Counted from the stretch's first letter, positions 36,338 to 44,791 are shown. The stretch is 64,000 bases of DNA from JAGZEG01 sp963930185 (GCA_963930185.1 CAWVLT010000056.1:182628-246627); one strand, 5' to 3'. The notes: a model not told the origin generated them from the letters alone. Numbers and translations: made by a program.

Positions 36338-37816
36338 ATGGCAGAACTCACTCGCAGGTCTTTCGTTAAGGGCGGCACGCTGGGCGTAGCCGCCGCCATG
36401 GCGGGCGGCGCACTGAGCGCCGTGGCCGAGGAGGCCCCGGCCGAGGGCGAGACCGCCGGCTCCTATGACGTCATCGTCATCGGCGGCGGCGGCGCCGGCC
36501 TGTCCGCCGCCATCGAGGCGCTCGACGCCGGCGCGTCGGTCCTTCTGCTCGAGAAGGGCACCGTGACCGGAGGGACCACCTCCACCTCGCAGGGCCTCAT
36601 CGGCGGCTACGGCACCAAGATCCAGGCGGAGCAGGGCGTGGAGCTCACCTACGAGCAGATGTACGACAACCTGGCCGCCAACGCCTCCTATCGCCTCGAC
36701 CCCGAGCTCATGGGCATCACCATCGAGAAGTCGGGCGAGAGCGTCGACTGGCTGCAGGAGCGCGCCGCCGTGCCGTTCAAGAGCGAGGCCGTCGTAGGCT
36801 ACGGCCCCTATGAGATGATGCACGTGGTCGACGGCGCGGGCCTTGCCCTTACCGACGCCCTCGCCAAGGCCGCGACCGACTCGGGCGCCGAGATCCTGCT
36901 CGAGACCCGCGCGACCGAGATCGTGATGGAGGGTGGCGCCCCCGTCGCCGTCAAGGCCACCGGCGCCGACGGCTCGGAGGCCACCTACGCCTGCAAGGCC
37001 CTGGTCATCGCCACGGGTGGCTACTCCATGAACGAGGAGCTGGCGGCGCGCTTCACCCCCGAGGTGGCGGGCACCATGGGCATCGGCCATCCCAACGCCA
37101 CCGGCGACGGCATCATCATGGCGGCCAACGTGGGCGCCTGCACGAGCCACACCGACTCGATGATGTGCGTGCTCAAGGACTACACGATCATGACCGAGTA
37201 CACGCCCACCTCCGCGGCCGCCAACGTCAACGGCTTCACCGCGCTGCCCAACATGATCATGGTGGGTACCGACGGCGTGCGCTTCTGCAACGAGGCCGCG
37301 GCCGGCTACATGAGCCAGGACCTCAACCGTCCGGTGTTCGACCAGATGCACAAGGACAGCCTGGGCTACGTGTGGATGGTCTCCGACCAGGCCGCCGTTG
37401 ACGCAACCGAGGGCAAGACCCACCGCGGCGAAGAGCTCTCGTACGTGACCGGCGACACCCCCGAGGCGCTTGCCGAGGCCATGGGCGTCAGCGCCGAAGG
37501 CCTGGCCGCCACCATCGAGGCGTATAACGCAGCCGTCGACGGCGGCTTCGACCCCGAGTTCGGTCGCCAGCCCACCCAGAAGCTCGAGCCTCCGTTCCTT
37601 GCCCTGCCGGTGACGCCCTGCTCGATCATCACCTACGGCGGCATCGCCCGTAACAAGGACGGTCAGGTTCTGCGCGCCGATGGCGAGATCATCCCCAACA
37701 TGTACTGCGCGGGTGAGACGAGCTGCAATTCGGCGTTCATGGGCTTCACCATCTCCAACGCCATCACCTGGGGCCGCATCGCCGGCGCTGGTGCCGCGAA
37801 GGACGCAGGCAAGTAA
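36338..37816 (+). CDS. Tat-exported FAD reductase (no FMN-bind domain)
   Basis: The 492-residue protein has Tat signal LTRRSFVKGGTLGVAAAMAG, FAD motif VIVIGGGGAGLSAAIEALDAG, and closing segment MYCAGETSCNSAFMGFTISN with WGRIAGAGAA. It lacks an FMN-bind or haem domain, so a separate electron carrier is needed, as in other Coriobacteriia reductases of this kind. It lies between the histidine kinase and the response regulator genes, and site 3 is upstream. AAAGGAGGAA precedes the ATG. Confidence 0.92.
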   Translation: MAELTRRSFVKGGTLGVAAAMAGGALSAVAEEAPAEGETAGSYDVIVIGGGGAGLSAAIEALDAGASVLLLEKGTVTGGTTSTSQGLIGGYGTKIQAEQGVELTYEQMYDNLAANASYRLDPELMGITIEKSGESVDWLQERAAVPFKSEAVVGYGPYEMMHVVDGAGLALTDALAKAATDSGAEILLETRATEIVMEGGAPVAVKATGADGSEATYACKALVIATGGYSMNEELAARFTPEVAGTMGIGHPNATGDGIIMAANVGACTSHTDSMMCVLKDYTIMTEYTPTSAAANVNGFTALPNMIMVGTDGVRFCNEAAAGYMSQDLNRPVFDQMHKDSLGYVWMVSDQAAVDATEGKTHRGEELSYVTGDTPEALAEAMGVSAEGLAATIEAYNAAVDGGFDPEFGRQPTQKLEPPFLALPVTPCSIITYGGIARNKDGQVLRADGEIIPNMYCAGETSCNSAFMGFTISNAITWGRIAGAGAAKDAGK

Positions 37817-37865
37817 ACCAGCACAAAGCACGCCAACGCCAGAAAAAGCGTAAAACCGGGCGCGT

Positions 37866-37918
37866 GGGCCTTCCACCCCTTGGCCAGAAAGCCAGGCCGG
37901 GGCGGGAGGCCCTTTCGT
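37866..37918 (+). terminator. Terminator after the FAD reductase
   Basis: GGGCCTTCCACCCCTTGGCC pairs with GGCCGGGGCGGGAGGCCC (imperfect), and TTTCGT follows. It ends the transcript before the convergent response-regulator gene. Nothing else was seen in 37919-38039. Confidence 0.65.
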
Positions 37919-38039
37919 CCCCCGCCCCGGCCTCGCGCATGTCCTTCACGACGCGCCACCCCTCGCTGGGCTCGCGTTCTGCCCCGTATGCCTACCCCAT
38001 CCCTGCGCCTCTAAGCCCCTCGCACCCGTCGCCCGCGCC

Positions 38040-38795
38040 TCAGTCCTCGTGACCCACATGCACTGCCCCTACGCCCGCCGCACCGGCGTCCTCCTCCGGA
38101 TCCTGTGGCGGGAAAAAACCGTAGCCCTTGCCCCAGATGTTGCGCAGGCGCGTGGGGTTATTGGGATCTTCCTCGATCTTCATGCGCAGATGGCGAATGT
38201 GCACGAGCACCGTGCGCACGTCACCGTAGCTGTCCTTGCCCCAGACGCGCCGATAGAGTTCCTCCGACGAGAAGAACTGTCCCGGATGCTCCATGAGAAA
38301 CGCCAACAGGCGGCACTCCATGGGAGGCAGGCGCACCTGGTATGGCTCGCGCACCTGTTGCGTGAGTTGACGGGCGCGCACGTCAAGCCGGAGGTCGCCC
38401 CCCTCCATCACCGTCGGCACAACCTCGGCGAATTCGTTGCGAGCGCGGCGCAGGTTCGCCTCGATATGCGCAAGCAACACGTTGTTGTCGAACGGTTTGG
38501 GAAGAAAGTCATCACCGCCGGCGTCGAGCGCCCTGATGATGGTCTCGCTGTCGTCCATGGAGCTAAAGAAGATGATAGGGCAGCTGTGCCACTGACGCAG
38601 GCGGCGGCAGAGCTCCACGCCGTCGGCATCAGGCAACAGGATGTCGAGCAGGATCACGTCGTACTCGTCGCGCGCAAGCCCCAGCGCCTCGCCGGCCGTG
38701 CCCGCACATGCAACGCTGTGGCCCTTTTCCTCAAGGAAGTACGCGAGGACCCGCGAGATGAACTCGTCATCCTCCACCAGAAGCATCCGTGCCAT
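38040..38795 (-). CDS. OmpR-family response regulator
   Basis: The 251-residue regulator has a receiver domain with VEDDEF (acidic pair), phosphorylatable Asp in VILLDILLPDADG, and Lys in LPKPFD. A C-terminal winged helix follows (EELYRRVWGKDSYGDVRTVL, then RLRNIWGKGYGF). The nearest histidine kinase is at 34088. TTAA-N7-TTAA sites upstream of the kinase and both flanking reductases, and a partial one upstream of this gene, are likely targets. AAGGGGG lies before the ATG. Confidence 0.88.
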   Translation of the reverse strand: MARMLLVEDDEFISRVLAYFLEEKGHSVACAGTAGEALGLARDEYDVILLDILLPDADGVELCRRLRQWHSCPIIFFSSMDDSETIIRALDAGGDDFLPKPFDNNVLLAHIEANLRRARNEFAEVVPTVMEGGDLRLDVRARQLTQQVREPYQVRLPPMECRLLAFLMEHPGQFFSSEELYRRVWGKDSYGDVRTVLVHIRHLRMKIEEDPNNPTRLRNIWGKGYGFFPPQDPEEDAGAAGVGAVHVGHED

Positions 38796-38823
38796 GGATC
38801 CCCCTTGTCCGCTTGCAAACTAG

Positions 38824-38840
38824 CTTGGTTCCACTTTAAG
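38824..38840. promoter_or_regulatory. Partial response-regulator site 4
   Basis: CTTGGTTCCACTTTAAG matches sites 1-3 in length and has one exact TTAAG box, with TTGG 11 bases away. It is about 28 bases upstream of the response-regulator start, consistent with autoregulation. Confidence 0.35.
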
Positions 38841-39191
38841 CAAGTACGGAGTCGATTGCTAGACCCCCAAAACCGCGATCGTCATCAACCACAACGAGGC
38901 AGCGTGTGCCCCGTGACGGGAGGCCTCCCCCAATCGTACGGCGGAGGCGAGCAAGCGATGGTCTGGGCACGCGACGGCTAACGACTATCCCCATTCCGCG
39001 CCGACCGAAGTCACGTTCGGCCGCGCCTCCACCACCTGCCTCAGCCACGGGGTCCTGACGTACGGGCCGGTTCGACACCCCACTCCTCGACGAAATGCAA
39101 GTTCCACGTGCACGGGAAGTAACAGTAACGCGGACGATGGATCGTGGGTGATGGCAGACTCGCCCGCTTGCGACAAAACCGGCAGCCGCAT

Positions 39192-39387
39192 CCAGAAAAC
39201 CGGGGATACATCCGCACCAAGAGACCCCATATCGGTGACACTCAGGCCACCATGGATGGAACTGCGCGGCCAGTGTATTGTTTGCATATGTGTTTACCTG
39301 GGCTTTTTTCTTCATCGAAAAATGAGAGAGCACCTGCGCGCATGCCCCAGGACACCCTTCCGCGCAGATACATCCCCAGTTTTCTGG
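39192..39387. repeat. Short element bounded by 26-bp imperfect inverted repeats
   Basis: The left end CCAGAAAACCGGGGATACAT (39192 onward) matches the reverse complement of the right end (CCAGAAAACTGGGGATGTAT) at 21 of 26 positions, and all differences are transitions. The 144-base centre contains an AT-rich patch and no convincing gene. No target-site duplication is evident. A MITE-like or other small repeat is the best reading. Confidence 0.5.
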
Positions 39388-39463
39388 TAACAACTCGCCG
39401 TTGCACGACACTCACGGGTGCGTCGCCCGCATAGCGGCGGGCAATAGCCCGGCAGTCAGGCAC

Positions 39464-39485
39464 TTGACAAGCACCCCCCCCCCCC
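39464..39485 (+). promoter_or_regulatory. TTGACA box followed by a C12 tract
   Basis: A perfect -35 hexamer (39464-39469) is followed after four bases by twelve consecutive C (39474-39485). The only reasonable -10 (CAAAAT, 39492) is 22 bases from the -35, too far for activity. Loss of about five C would restore a 17-base spacer. The next gene downstream is the SHOCT protein at 39614. Confidence 0.4.
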
Positions 39486-39613
39486 GCAGCGCAAAATGAG
39501 AACGCACGAGCAATCGCGGGGGCGATTATGGCCGCGCGGCACACCTCGCGGGCCGTAACGTTCCACAGGCTGTCGCGCACCGTGGCTTGTCACGACCGAA
39601 CCGGAGGGTCCTC

Positions 39614-39853
39614 ATGGGCATCATCGGCGGAATCGGAATCCCGGAGCTCGTTATCCTCGTGCCGCCGCTCATCATACTGATCGGAATCGTGGTTGCAATC
39701 GTCTTCCTCTGCCGATACCTCGCCACACGCACTAAGCGGGAGCGCGAGAAGGCACCGCTCGAGAATCTGGAGCGCCTGCGCGACCTTCTTGACAGGGGTG
39801 CCATAACGCAGGAAGAGTACGAGCACCAGAAGCGCAAGCTCATGGGGGAGTAG
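39614..39853 (+). CDS. Small membrane protein with SHOCT domain
   Basis: The 79-residue protein has one N-terminal membrane segment (PELVILVPPLIILIGIVVAI) and a short basic linker. The C-terminal SHOCT motif follows (LENLERLRDLLDRGAITQEE, then YEHQKRKLM). SHOCT modules are oligomerisation tags of unknown role found at the ends of many small membrane proteins. The ATG at 39614 follows GGAGG at good spacing. Confidence 0.85.
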   Translation: MGIIGGIGIPELVILVPPLIILIGIVVAIVFLCRYLATRTKREREKAPLENLERLRDLLDRGAITQEEYEHQKRKLMGE

Positions 39854-39949
39854 GTGGGTGTTTGAGCCGCAAGAGCATGAAACACGCCATCGCCAGAGAG
39901 GCTTGGCCATCAACAAGCTCGCAAGCTCAGCAACCTCGAGCGCAATTCG

Positions 39950-40231
39950 TCATCCCAGCCCGGCGAGCCGCAAGTCTTCGTCCACTAGATATCGTAAGTA
40001 ATCCGAGCGCCTCATGCCAAGCTGATCAGCACGTCGATCGATGGCGTCGATCTTCCCCTCCGGCTCCTTGAAACCGACCTGGCGCATGGTCTCCCCAAAC
40101 TTCAGGGGACGTCCCACCATAACCTCCCCCCGAGGCTTTCCACGAAGCACTCCTCTAGAGGCGTCTTTTTCCCAAACATCGAGCTGTTCGGAAGTAACAC
40201 CGTACTTCTTTAGCACTTCCTTGTTCTCCAT
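39950..40231 (-). CDS. Ribbon-helix-helix antitoxin, paralogue of the 5.8-kb antitoxin
   Basis: The 93-residue protein shares the layout of the antitoxin at 5843: VTSEQLDVWEKDASRGVLRG, GEVMVGRPLKFGETMRQVGF, then IDAIDRRADQLGMRRSDYLR. The C-terminal helices form the DNA-binding part. It overlaps the 3' end of the upstream toxin gene by 22 bases, in toxin-first order. Confidence 0.7.
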   Translation of the reverse strand: MENKEVLKKYGVTSEQLDVWEKDASRGVLRGKPRGEVMVGRPLKFGETMRQVGFKEPEGKIDAIDRRADQLGMRRSDYLRYLVDEDLRLAGLG

Positions 40232-40503
40232 GGGCCACGTCCCTTCAGTAATCCAAGTTCGAACAGAACATTACGTGTTGGAGGTGTCATTGCATGGTAG
40301 ATAAGGACGCCGAGCGGCCTATCAACTGCCACGATCTGGATGAGCCTGCCACGCATGTCATATCCAACGGCAACGGCAGTACCCTCATTTGGCGAACCTC
40401 TATGCTGCTTCCTCACGTAGTTGTCCCAAGCGTAACGAATGTCATCTTCTGATAACCCATGCTTGAAGGCATGCTCATCAACAATGACGTCCACCGATCT
40501 CAC
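40210..40503 (-). CDS. Putative toxin, paralogue of the 5.6-kb toxin
   Basis: The 97-residue protein has EHAFKHGLSEDDIRYAWDNY, VAVGYDMRGRLIQIVAV and LIYHAMTPPTRNVLFELGLL, aligned with the toxin at 5586-5840 over its length. A BrnT-like ribonuclease fold is inferred from the KHG helix and strand order. The promoter upstream is strong and AT-rich. No ribosome-binding site as good as that of the first copy is present. Confidence 0.7.
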   Translation of the reverse strand: MRSVDVIVDEHAFKHGLSEDDIRYAWDNYVRKQHRGSPNEGTAVAVGYDMRGRLIQIVAVDRPLGVLIYHAMTPPTRNVLFELGLLKGRGPWRTRKC

Positions 40504-40526
40504 GCACCTTAATTTCGTACAACGTA

Positions 40527-40555
40527 ATTATATCCCTAGACAACTCTACTAGCAA
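40527..40555 (-). promoter_or_regulatory. Promoter of the 40-kb TA module
   Basis: On the minus strand, TTGCTA (40555-40550) and a perfect TATAAT (40532-40527) are separated by 17 bases. Confidence 0.7.
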
Positions 40556-40690
40556 GCTAATCATGATTTCTATTTAGTCACTATACTTCATTTTTTTTAT
40601 GTTTAAAATTGAAAAACTTAGATTTATAATTTATATTTACTTATTAATTAAATTAATTATTATAGTTTTTAGATAATTCAAGGAGTACGT
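40556..40690. other. AT-rich island in GC-rich DNA
   Basis: About 130 bases are almost entirely A and T, with runs such as CATTTTTTTTATG and TTATTAATTAAATTAATTA. No reading frame or clear hairpin is present. It lies upstream of the TA promoter. A gene-silencing, curved-DNA or foreign origin is possible. No gene was seen in 40691-40833. Confidence 0.6.
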
Positions 40691-40833
40691 ACGAGCAAGC
40701 AACACATCTGACAAGCCGAAAGACTGGTAACGAGAAGTGCGACGAGCCGAGCATTTGCGTCACGACACCTAGATCTGCAGAAGATTACAGGGCATGTCAG
40801 AAGTGGTTTAGCAGAGCCTCCCAACTCAAGAAA

Positions 40834-40873
40834 GCGGGCCGGCCCCGAGGCAATCGAGGTCGGCCCGCTCGTT
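40834..40873 (-). terminator. Terminator of the Tat FAD reductase at 40945
   Basis: Long GC-rich arms (AGCGGGCCG...CGGCCCGCT) enclose an inner CCGAGG/AATCGAGG loop region. On the minus strand TTTCTT follows. Confidence 0.7.
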
Positions 40874-40944
40874 GCACGCATCAGCTCGCCATGCGCAAAG
40901 ATGGCTCGCCTTTATGGCTCGCCTTTTGGCAAACCGCAGATCAG

Positions 40945-42639
40945 CTACGCCTCGTTCGCGCAGTTCGTTCCCGCAATGCGGCCATAGGTCAGCGCCATAG
41001 AGTGGCTGATGCCAGGGCAGCAGATCGGATACTCAACCGCCAGACGGCCGCCCTGCATGTTGCCCGTCACGTACAGGCCGGGGATGCGCTCCCAGTTATC
41101 GTCATAGGCGTGGCAGTCCTCGTCGCTCTCGATGCCGCCGATGCACACGAGCATCGCCGCGGTCCCGAACTCCACCGCGTAGAACGGACCCGTCTCCAGG
41201 GCAAACACGCGCTCGGCCTTCTTGTTGAAATCGTCGTCGGAACCGGCGTGTGCCAGCTCGTTGTAACGCTCGATGGAGGCAAGTGCAGCCTCGGCGTCGA
41301 TGTCCAGCTGGGCGAGCAGCTCCTCGAGCGTATCGGCTGTCAGCGTCACGCCCGACTCCACGCTCTCCGCCAGGTCGGCATCGCCGATGTAGTTGCGGTC
41401 GAACGCCGCGTTCTGCGGCATCTCGTTGTCGTAGTAGCACGCAACACCATGGCCGGCGGGCATGTGGCACAGCTGCTCGGGCCACTTGGCGTCGAAGATC
41501 TGGTAGGCGCAGCGCCCCGGCTGCTGCTCGATTTGGTTCTCGAGCTGCTGGCCAGGCAGGTCCTCGTTGCAGAAGCGCTTGCCGTCACGGTTGAGCAGCA
41601 GGAACGGCGCGATGCCCATGACGCCGGGCGTTCCCATGTGATGAATCATGGGCGCGTGGGACTGCTGCATGCGCGCGCCTGCCCACACGGCCATGCGGTA
41701 GCCGTCACCGGTGTTGGTCAGATCGCCGTTGACGTCGGCGTTCGCGAAGAACAGGGCGATCTCGTTCTCGAGAACCTCGGGGCAGAACTCCTCGATCATC
41801 GCCTCGTTCGAGCCGTAGTCGCCCGTGGCGAGGATGACGCCCTTGGCGGCCTTTGCACGCACGACCGCGCCGTCCTGCTCGAAGATAACGCCCGTCACAC
41901 GCCCGGACTCGTCGCGCTCCAGTTTCTTGGCAAACGCACCATAGCGTTCGGTAATGTCACCCTCGCTCTTGCCCTTCTCGAGGTTGAGCGCGACCATGGG
42001 AGCCTGAGCAGGCAGGAATTGCATCGTCACCGGGAAGATGGGGTACTGCTCGGTGGTGTAGTCATAGAACTCAGGGTCGGGATAGCGATGTGGCGCCAGG
42101 TAGAGATCCTTGGACTCCTCGGGAACGTCGGAGCGGGACGTGTCGCAGATGAAGATGTCGGGCGCCGCCTCGAGCAGCCAGTCAAAGGCAGCGCCGCACT
42201 CGTCCGCCCAGCGCTTGAGAATCGGGCGCTTCGTGCGGTAGGTGCACTCCTTCATAAGCTCGTCGATGATCGGGTCGGCTGGGATCGTGTCGCGGCCATA
42301 GCGCTTCTGGATCTCGCCGCCAATGACGGTGTAGTCCTCGCCACGTCCCTGTGGCTCGGCAGCCTTCTCGATAATGATGACCGACGCGCCGGCCTCAACG
42401 GCCGCGCGGGCCGCCGCGCAACCCGACACGCCGGCGCCGACAACGACGACGTCCGCCTCGATGGTCTCGCCGATCTGGGACTCGTCATAGCTCGGCTCCT
42501 CGCCAAGCCAGGCCGGCACAGCCTCGGGCGCGTCGGACGCCTCCTCCGCCACCGCGGTGCTGGCGCCGCAAGCGACAAGTGCGCCCGCGGTTCCCAGGGC
42601 AGCGGCGTCGACAAACTGCCTGCGAGTCATGCTTTCCAT
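40945..42639 (-). CDS. Tat-exported FAD reductase with lipobox
   Basis: The 564-residue protein has Tat motif MTRRQFVDAAALGTAGALVA and a lipobox (LVAC, Cys24), so it may be lipid-anchored. The FAD motif is DVVVVGAGVSGCAAARAAVE. The closing segment GLYVTGNMQGGRLAVEYPIC, then SMALTYGRIAG, differs from all paralogues here. No FMN-bind domain is present. It is divergent from a membrane LuxR regulator (42890), its likely controller. GGGAGG precedes the ATG. Confidence 0.92.
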   Translation of the reverse strand: MESMTRRQFVDAAALGTAGALVACGASTAVAEEASDAPEAVPAWLGEEPSYDESQIGETIEADVVVVGAGVSGCAAARAAVEAGASVIIIEKAAEPQGRGEDYTVIGGEIQKRYGRDTIPADPIIDELMKECTYRTKRPILKRWADECGAAFDWLLEAAPDIFICDTSRSDVPEESKDLYLAPHRYPDPEFYDYTTEQYPIFPVTMQFLPAQAPMVALNLEKGKSEGDITERYGAFAKKLERDESGRVTGVIFEQDGAVVRAKAAKGVILATGDYGSNEAMIEEFCPEVLENEIALFFANADVNGDLTNTGDGYRMAVWAGARMQQSHAPMIHHMGTPGVMGIAPFLLLNRDGKRFCNEDLPGQQLENQIEQQPGRCAYQIFDAKWPEQLCHMPAGHGVACYYDNEMPQNAAFDRNYIGDADLAESVESGVTLTADTLEELLAQLDIDAEAALASIERYNELAHAGSDDDFNKKAERVFALETGPFYAVEFGTAAMLVCIGGIESDEDCHAYDDNWERIPGLYVTGNMQGGRLAVEYPICCPGISHSMALTYGRIAGTNCANEA

Positions 42640-42889
42640 GATGTAACCTCCCGTTTTCGTCAGGGCAAGGTGCGTCGACCCCTCAAAGCCAAGGGGCGAA
42701 CCGCACCAGCAGCCAACAACGCCTTTCCATTCTTTCGGATCCTTGCCCCGCCAGACTCCCCTTCAATGGATGAAACCTTGGACCGCAGGCAGATGAAGCG
42801 ACTTCATCCGATAGGGATGAGTCGGACTCGTTCAGGTACAATGTCCCCAGGCACTTCCACTAGGAGAAGGAACGCGCAGGCAGAAGCTG
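42640..42889. promoter_or_regulatory. Divergent control region with GATGAAG-CGA-CTTCATC operator
   Basis: At 42792-42808, GATGAAG and CTTCATC are perfect arms around CGA. Related half-sites GGATGAAAC (about 42768) and GGGATGAG (about 42815) lie either side. Binding by the adjacent LuxR regulator is inferred. Confidence 0.5.
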
Positions 42890-44398
42890 ATGGAAAACAA
42901 GCAGGACAAGACGACAAGGCGCCTCGGCGAGCGGGTGGCCAAAGTCCTCCCATGTGCCGGGCAGCTCGCCTTCACGCTTTCTTGGCTGCCCCTGATCAAC
43001 CTGACGAACAACACGGGCGGCACCGACAGCCCCTCTGCCTTGACACTCGTCGTCGCCTTCTTCCTGGCCGGAGCGATTGCCGCCTTTCTTCTGCGAAGTC
43101 CGAGCCTCGCCGCCCGCTGGAGACCCCTGTGCTATGTCCAGTGCGGCCTCTGCATCGCCAGCAGCATATTCGCGCTTGCCCTAGAGCAAAGCCCGCTCGC
43201 AGCCCTAGCTACCTTCACGGGCTTTGGCGCCTCCACTGCGATTGGAATCACCTTGTGGTTCGAGCGCTATCACGGTTTAGGTGCCGCGGCCTTCACCGTG
43301 TCGGCCATATGCGGACTTGCGATTTTCTCTCTCATCCCGCTGGCGCTTGCCCAATGCGCTGGCAACGTCACTTTCGTTGTGACCGCGCTAGCCAGCATGG
43401 CGGTTTTCGCAATAGAGCAAGGCCTCCCTCCCCTGCATGCCGACACGGGCAAAAGCAAGGGCGAACGCATATCAAAACTGCTGGATCTTGCCTCGGCCCG
43501 ACTCGCCATGCGCCATGTCGTCGCATCGTCAATCCTCGGCATCATCACCGGCGTGATGCTCACCATGTTCATCCATGGCATGCCGGACCCAAAGATGCAC
43601 ATGCTTGTCGCTGGCCTCCCCATTGGCCTTGCCGTGCTTCTCCTCCTGCTGCTCATCACATGGGTCTGCAATCGCGAACCGAACGCCACGCACACGCTCA
43701 AGCTTTCGTTTTTTGTTGCGCTTATCGCGTTCTTCCCGTTCTATCCGGGGTCGCTGCTCAACCAGAACCTATCCCTTGTCATGGGCGGGATCTGGATAAT
43801 GGTGCTTCTCGGCACGTTCCTTCTGGTGTCGCGCGACGTCCAGCTTGCCTGCTCCGCGGCCCAACGACAGTCGTTTATCCCTGCGATGGCGCTGCTGTTC
43901 GCCGGCGTCGCGCTCGGCTGCGCCTGCATGGGGCTCGCACTCGAATCGTCTTGGTACAACGGCTTCGCAGCCCATGCCTACCAGCGCATCGTGCTTGCGA
44001 CCCTCATAGGCGCCTCCGCCATCGTCTTGGCCTATGTGGCGAGCAACATTCTTCTGAATGAGGAATCGCTGCGGCGCGCCCGTCTTGCCGCACAGGGCAA
44101 GTTCGTGGCCATAATCCAGTCAGAAGAGCCTGACGACCCTCGTGAGTGTACGCAACGAAGCGAGCCAACCCGCTTCGAGGCGACCTGCCGGGACATCGCT
44201 TTGCAATTCGGCCTGACCCCCAGGGAGTTCGACATGCTCGTCGTCCTCGCAAAGGGCAACAGCATGGCGCGAGCGAGGGAGGAGCTCGTCATCTCGGAAG
44301 GAACGGCGATCACGCATCGCCGCAACCTGTACCGCAAGCTCGGCGTGGTCAACAAGCAGGAGCTCATAGACTTTGTAAGCAAGCATTCTGTGCAATGA
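42890..44398 (+). CDS. LuxR-type regulator with multi-pass membrane N-terminus
   Basis: The 502-residue protein has about 12 hydrophobic helices (residues 15-390) and a C-terminal HTH (FGLTPREFDMLVVLAKGNSM, SEGTAITHRRNLYRKLGVVN). It is divergent from the FAD reductase at 40945. The ATG at 42890 has only a weak site (AGGCAGAAG), with AGGAGAAGG further away, so the start is moderately certain. Confidence 0.87.
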   Translation: MENKQDKTTRRLGERVAKVLPCAGQLAFTLSWLPLINLTNNTGGTDSPSALTLVVAFFLAGAIAAFLLRSPSLAARWRPLCYVQCGLCIASSIFALALEQSPLAALATFTGFGASTAIGITLWFERYHGLGAAAFTVSAICGLAIFSLIPLALAQCAGNVTFVVTALASMAVFAIEQGLPPLHADTGKSKGERISKLLDLASARLAMRHVVASSILGIITGVMLTMFIHGMPDPKMHMLVAGLPIGLAVLLLLLLITWVCNREPNATHTLKLSFFVALIAFFPFYPGSLLNQNLSLVMGGIWIMVLLGTFLLVSRDVQLACSAAQRQSFIPAMALLFAGVALGCACMGLALESSWYNGFAAHAYQRIVLATLIGASAIVLAYVASNILLNEESLRRARLAAQGKFVAIIQSEEPDDPRECTQRSEPTRFEATCRDIALQFGLTPREFDMLVVLAKGNSMARAREELVISEGTAITHRRNLYRKLGVVNKQELIDFVSKHSVQ

Positions 44399-44564
44399 GA
44401 AAATGGCCACAGCCTCCCCGAAATTCTGTCCTCGATAAGGGCGCGTCGGAATCATGCTGATCCCAGCGTGTTCCATTACTTTCCATTTGCCTTTTCTGTC
44501 GCTATTCAGTCGATATTCTTTTTTAGAATTGTGCGCAATGGTAGATTTTCGAGCGTCCACTGGG

Positions 44565-44656
44565 TAAAATATGCGGTGAGCAGGCTTTCCGTTTAGGGCC
44601 GGATAGCGCTGCTGGTAATGACGAAGCCGCTAGTTCCCGCTAGCGGCTTACTTTTT
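44565..44656 (+). ncRNA. Candidate antisense RNA opposite the small toxin's 3' end
   Basis: A TAAAAT -10-like box (44565-44570) could start a short plus-strand RNA. It would end at a hairpin with perfect arms AAGCCGCTAG (44624-44633) and CTAGCGGCTT (44640-44649), followed by ACTTTTT. The hairpin covers the stop codon of the minus-strand small ORF, the convergent geometry of TxpA/RatA-type type I systems. The -35 is poor; the hairpin may instead terminate the upstream LuxR transcript. Confidence 0.35.
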
Positions 44657-44791
44657 AGCGTTGCTACCCGTATGCCTCCTTCTCACGTACCGGCGCCTAC
44701 GCGCCCTCCGCTCGCGAGTGAACGAAACCACCTCACCGATCAGGGCCAAAAGCGCGGCCCCGAGGGAGAAAACCTGAGTGAGTAAGTCCAC
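44648..44791 (-). CDS. Small hydrophobic-basic peptide, probable type I toxin
   Basis: The 47-residue peptide begins VDLLTQVFSLGAALLALIGE, one membrane helix, followed by a very basic tail (TRERRARRRRYVRRR). This layout is typical of holin-like and TxpA/Fst-type type I toxins. A very strong ribosome-binding site (AAAAGGAGG, 44799-44807) precedes the GTG start by seven bases. An extended -10 (TGC then TATTAT, 44854-44859) lies upstream. No family match can be proven by eye. Confidence 0.6.
   Translation of the reverse strand: MDLLTQVFSLGAALLALIGEVVSFTRERRARRRRYVRRRHTGSNAKK

Larger units (their letters stand above)
38841..39613. other. Gene-poor stretch of about 770 bases
   Basis: No open frame here has a plausible start, codon usage or family resemblance. 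Within it are a 196-bp inverted-repeat element (39192-39387) and a 12-C tract behind a TTGACA box (39464-39485). The segment 38841-39190 shows nothing further. Confidence 0.6.

Noticed and set aside
38836..39411. A 191-codon minus-strand open frame
   Set aside because: Cys/Arg-rich translation with no family resemblance; it runs through the inverted-repeat element.
40891..44061. A plus-strand open frame of more than 1000 codons
   Set aside because: It covers the antisense of the reductase at 40945 and a wrong frame of the LuxR gene; low-complexity His/Arg/Val content, no motif.
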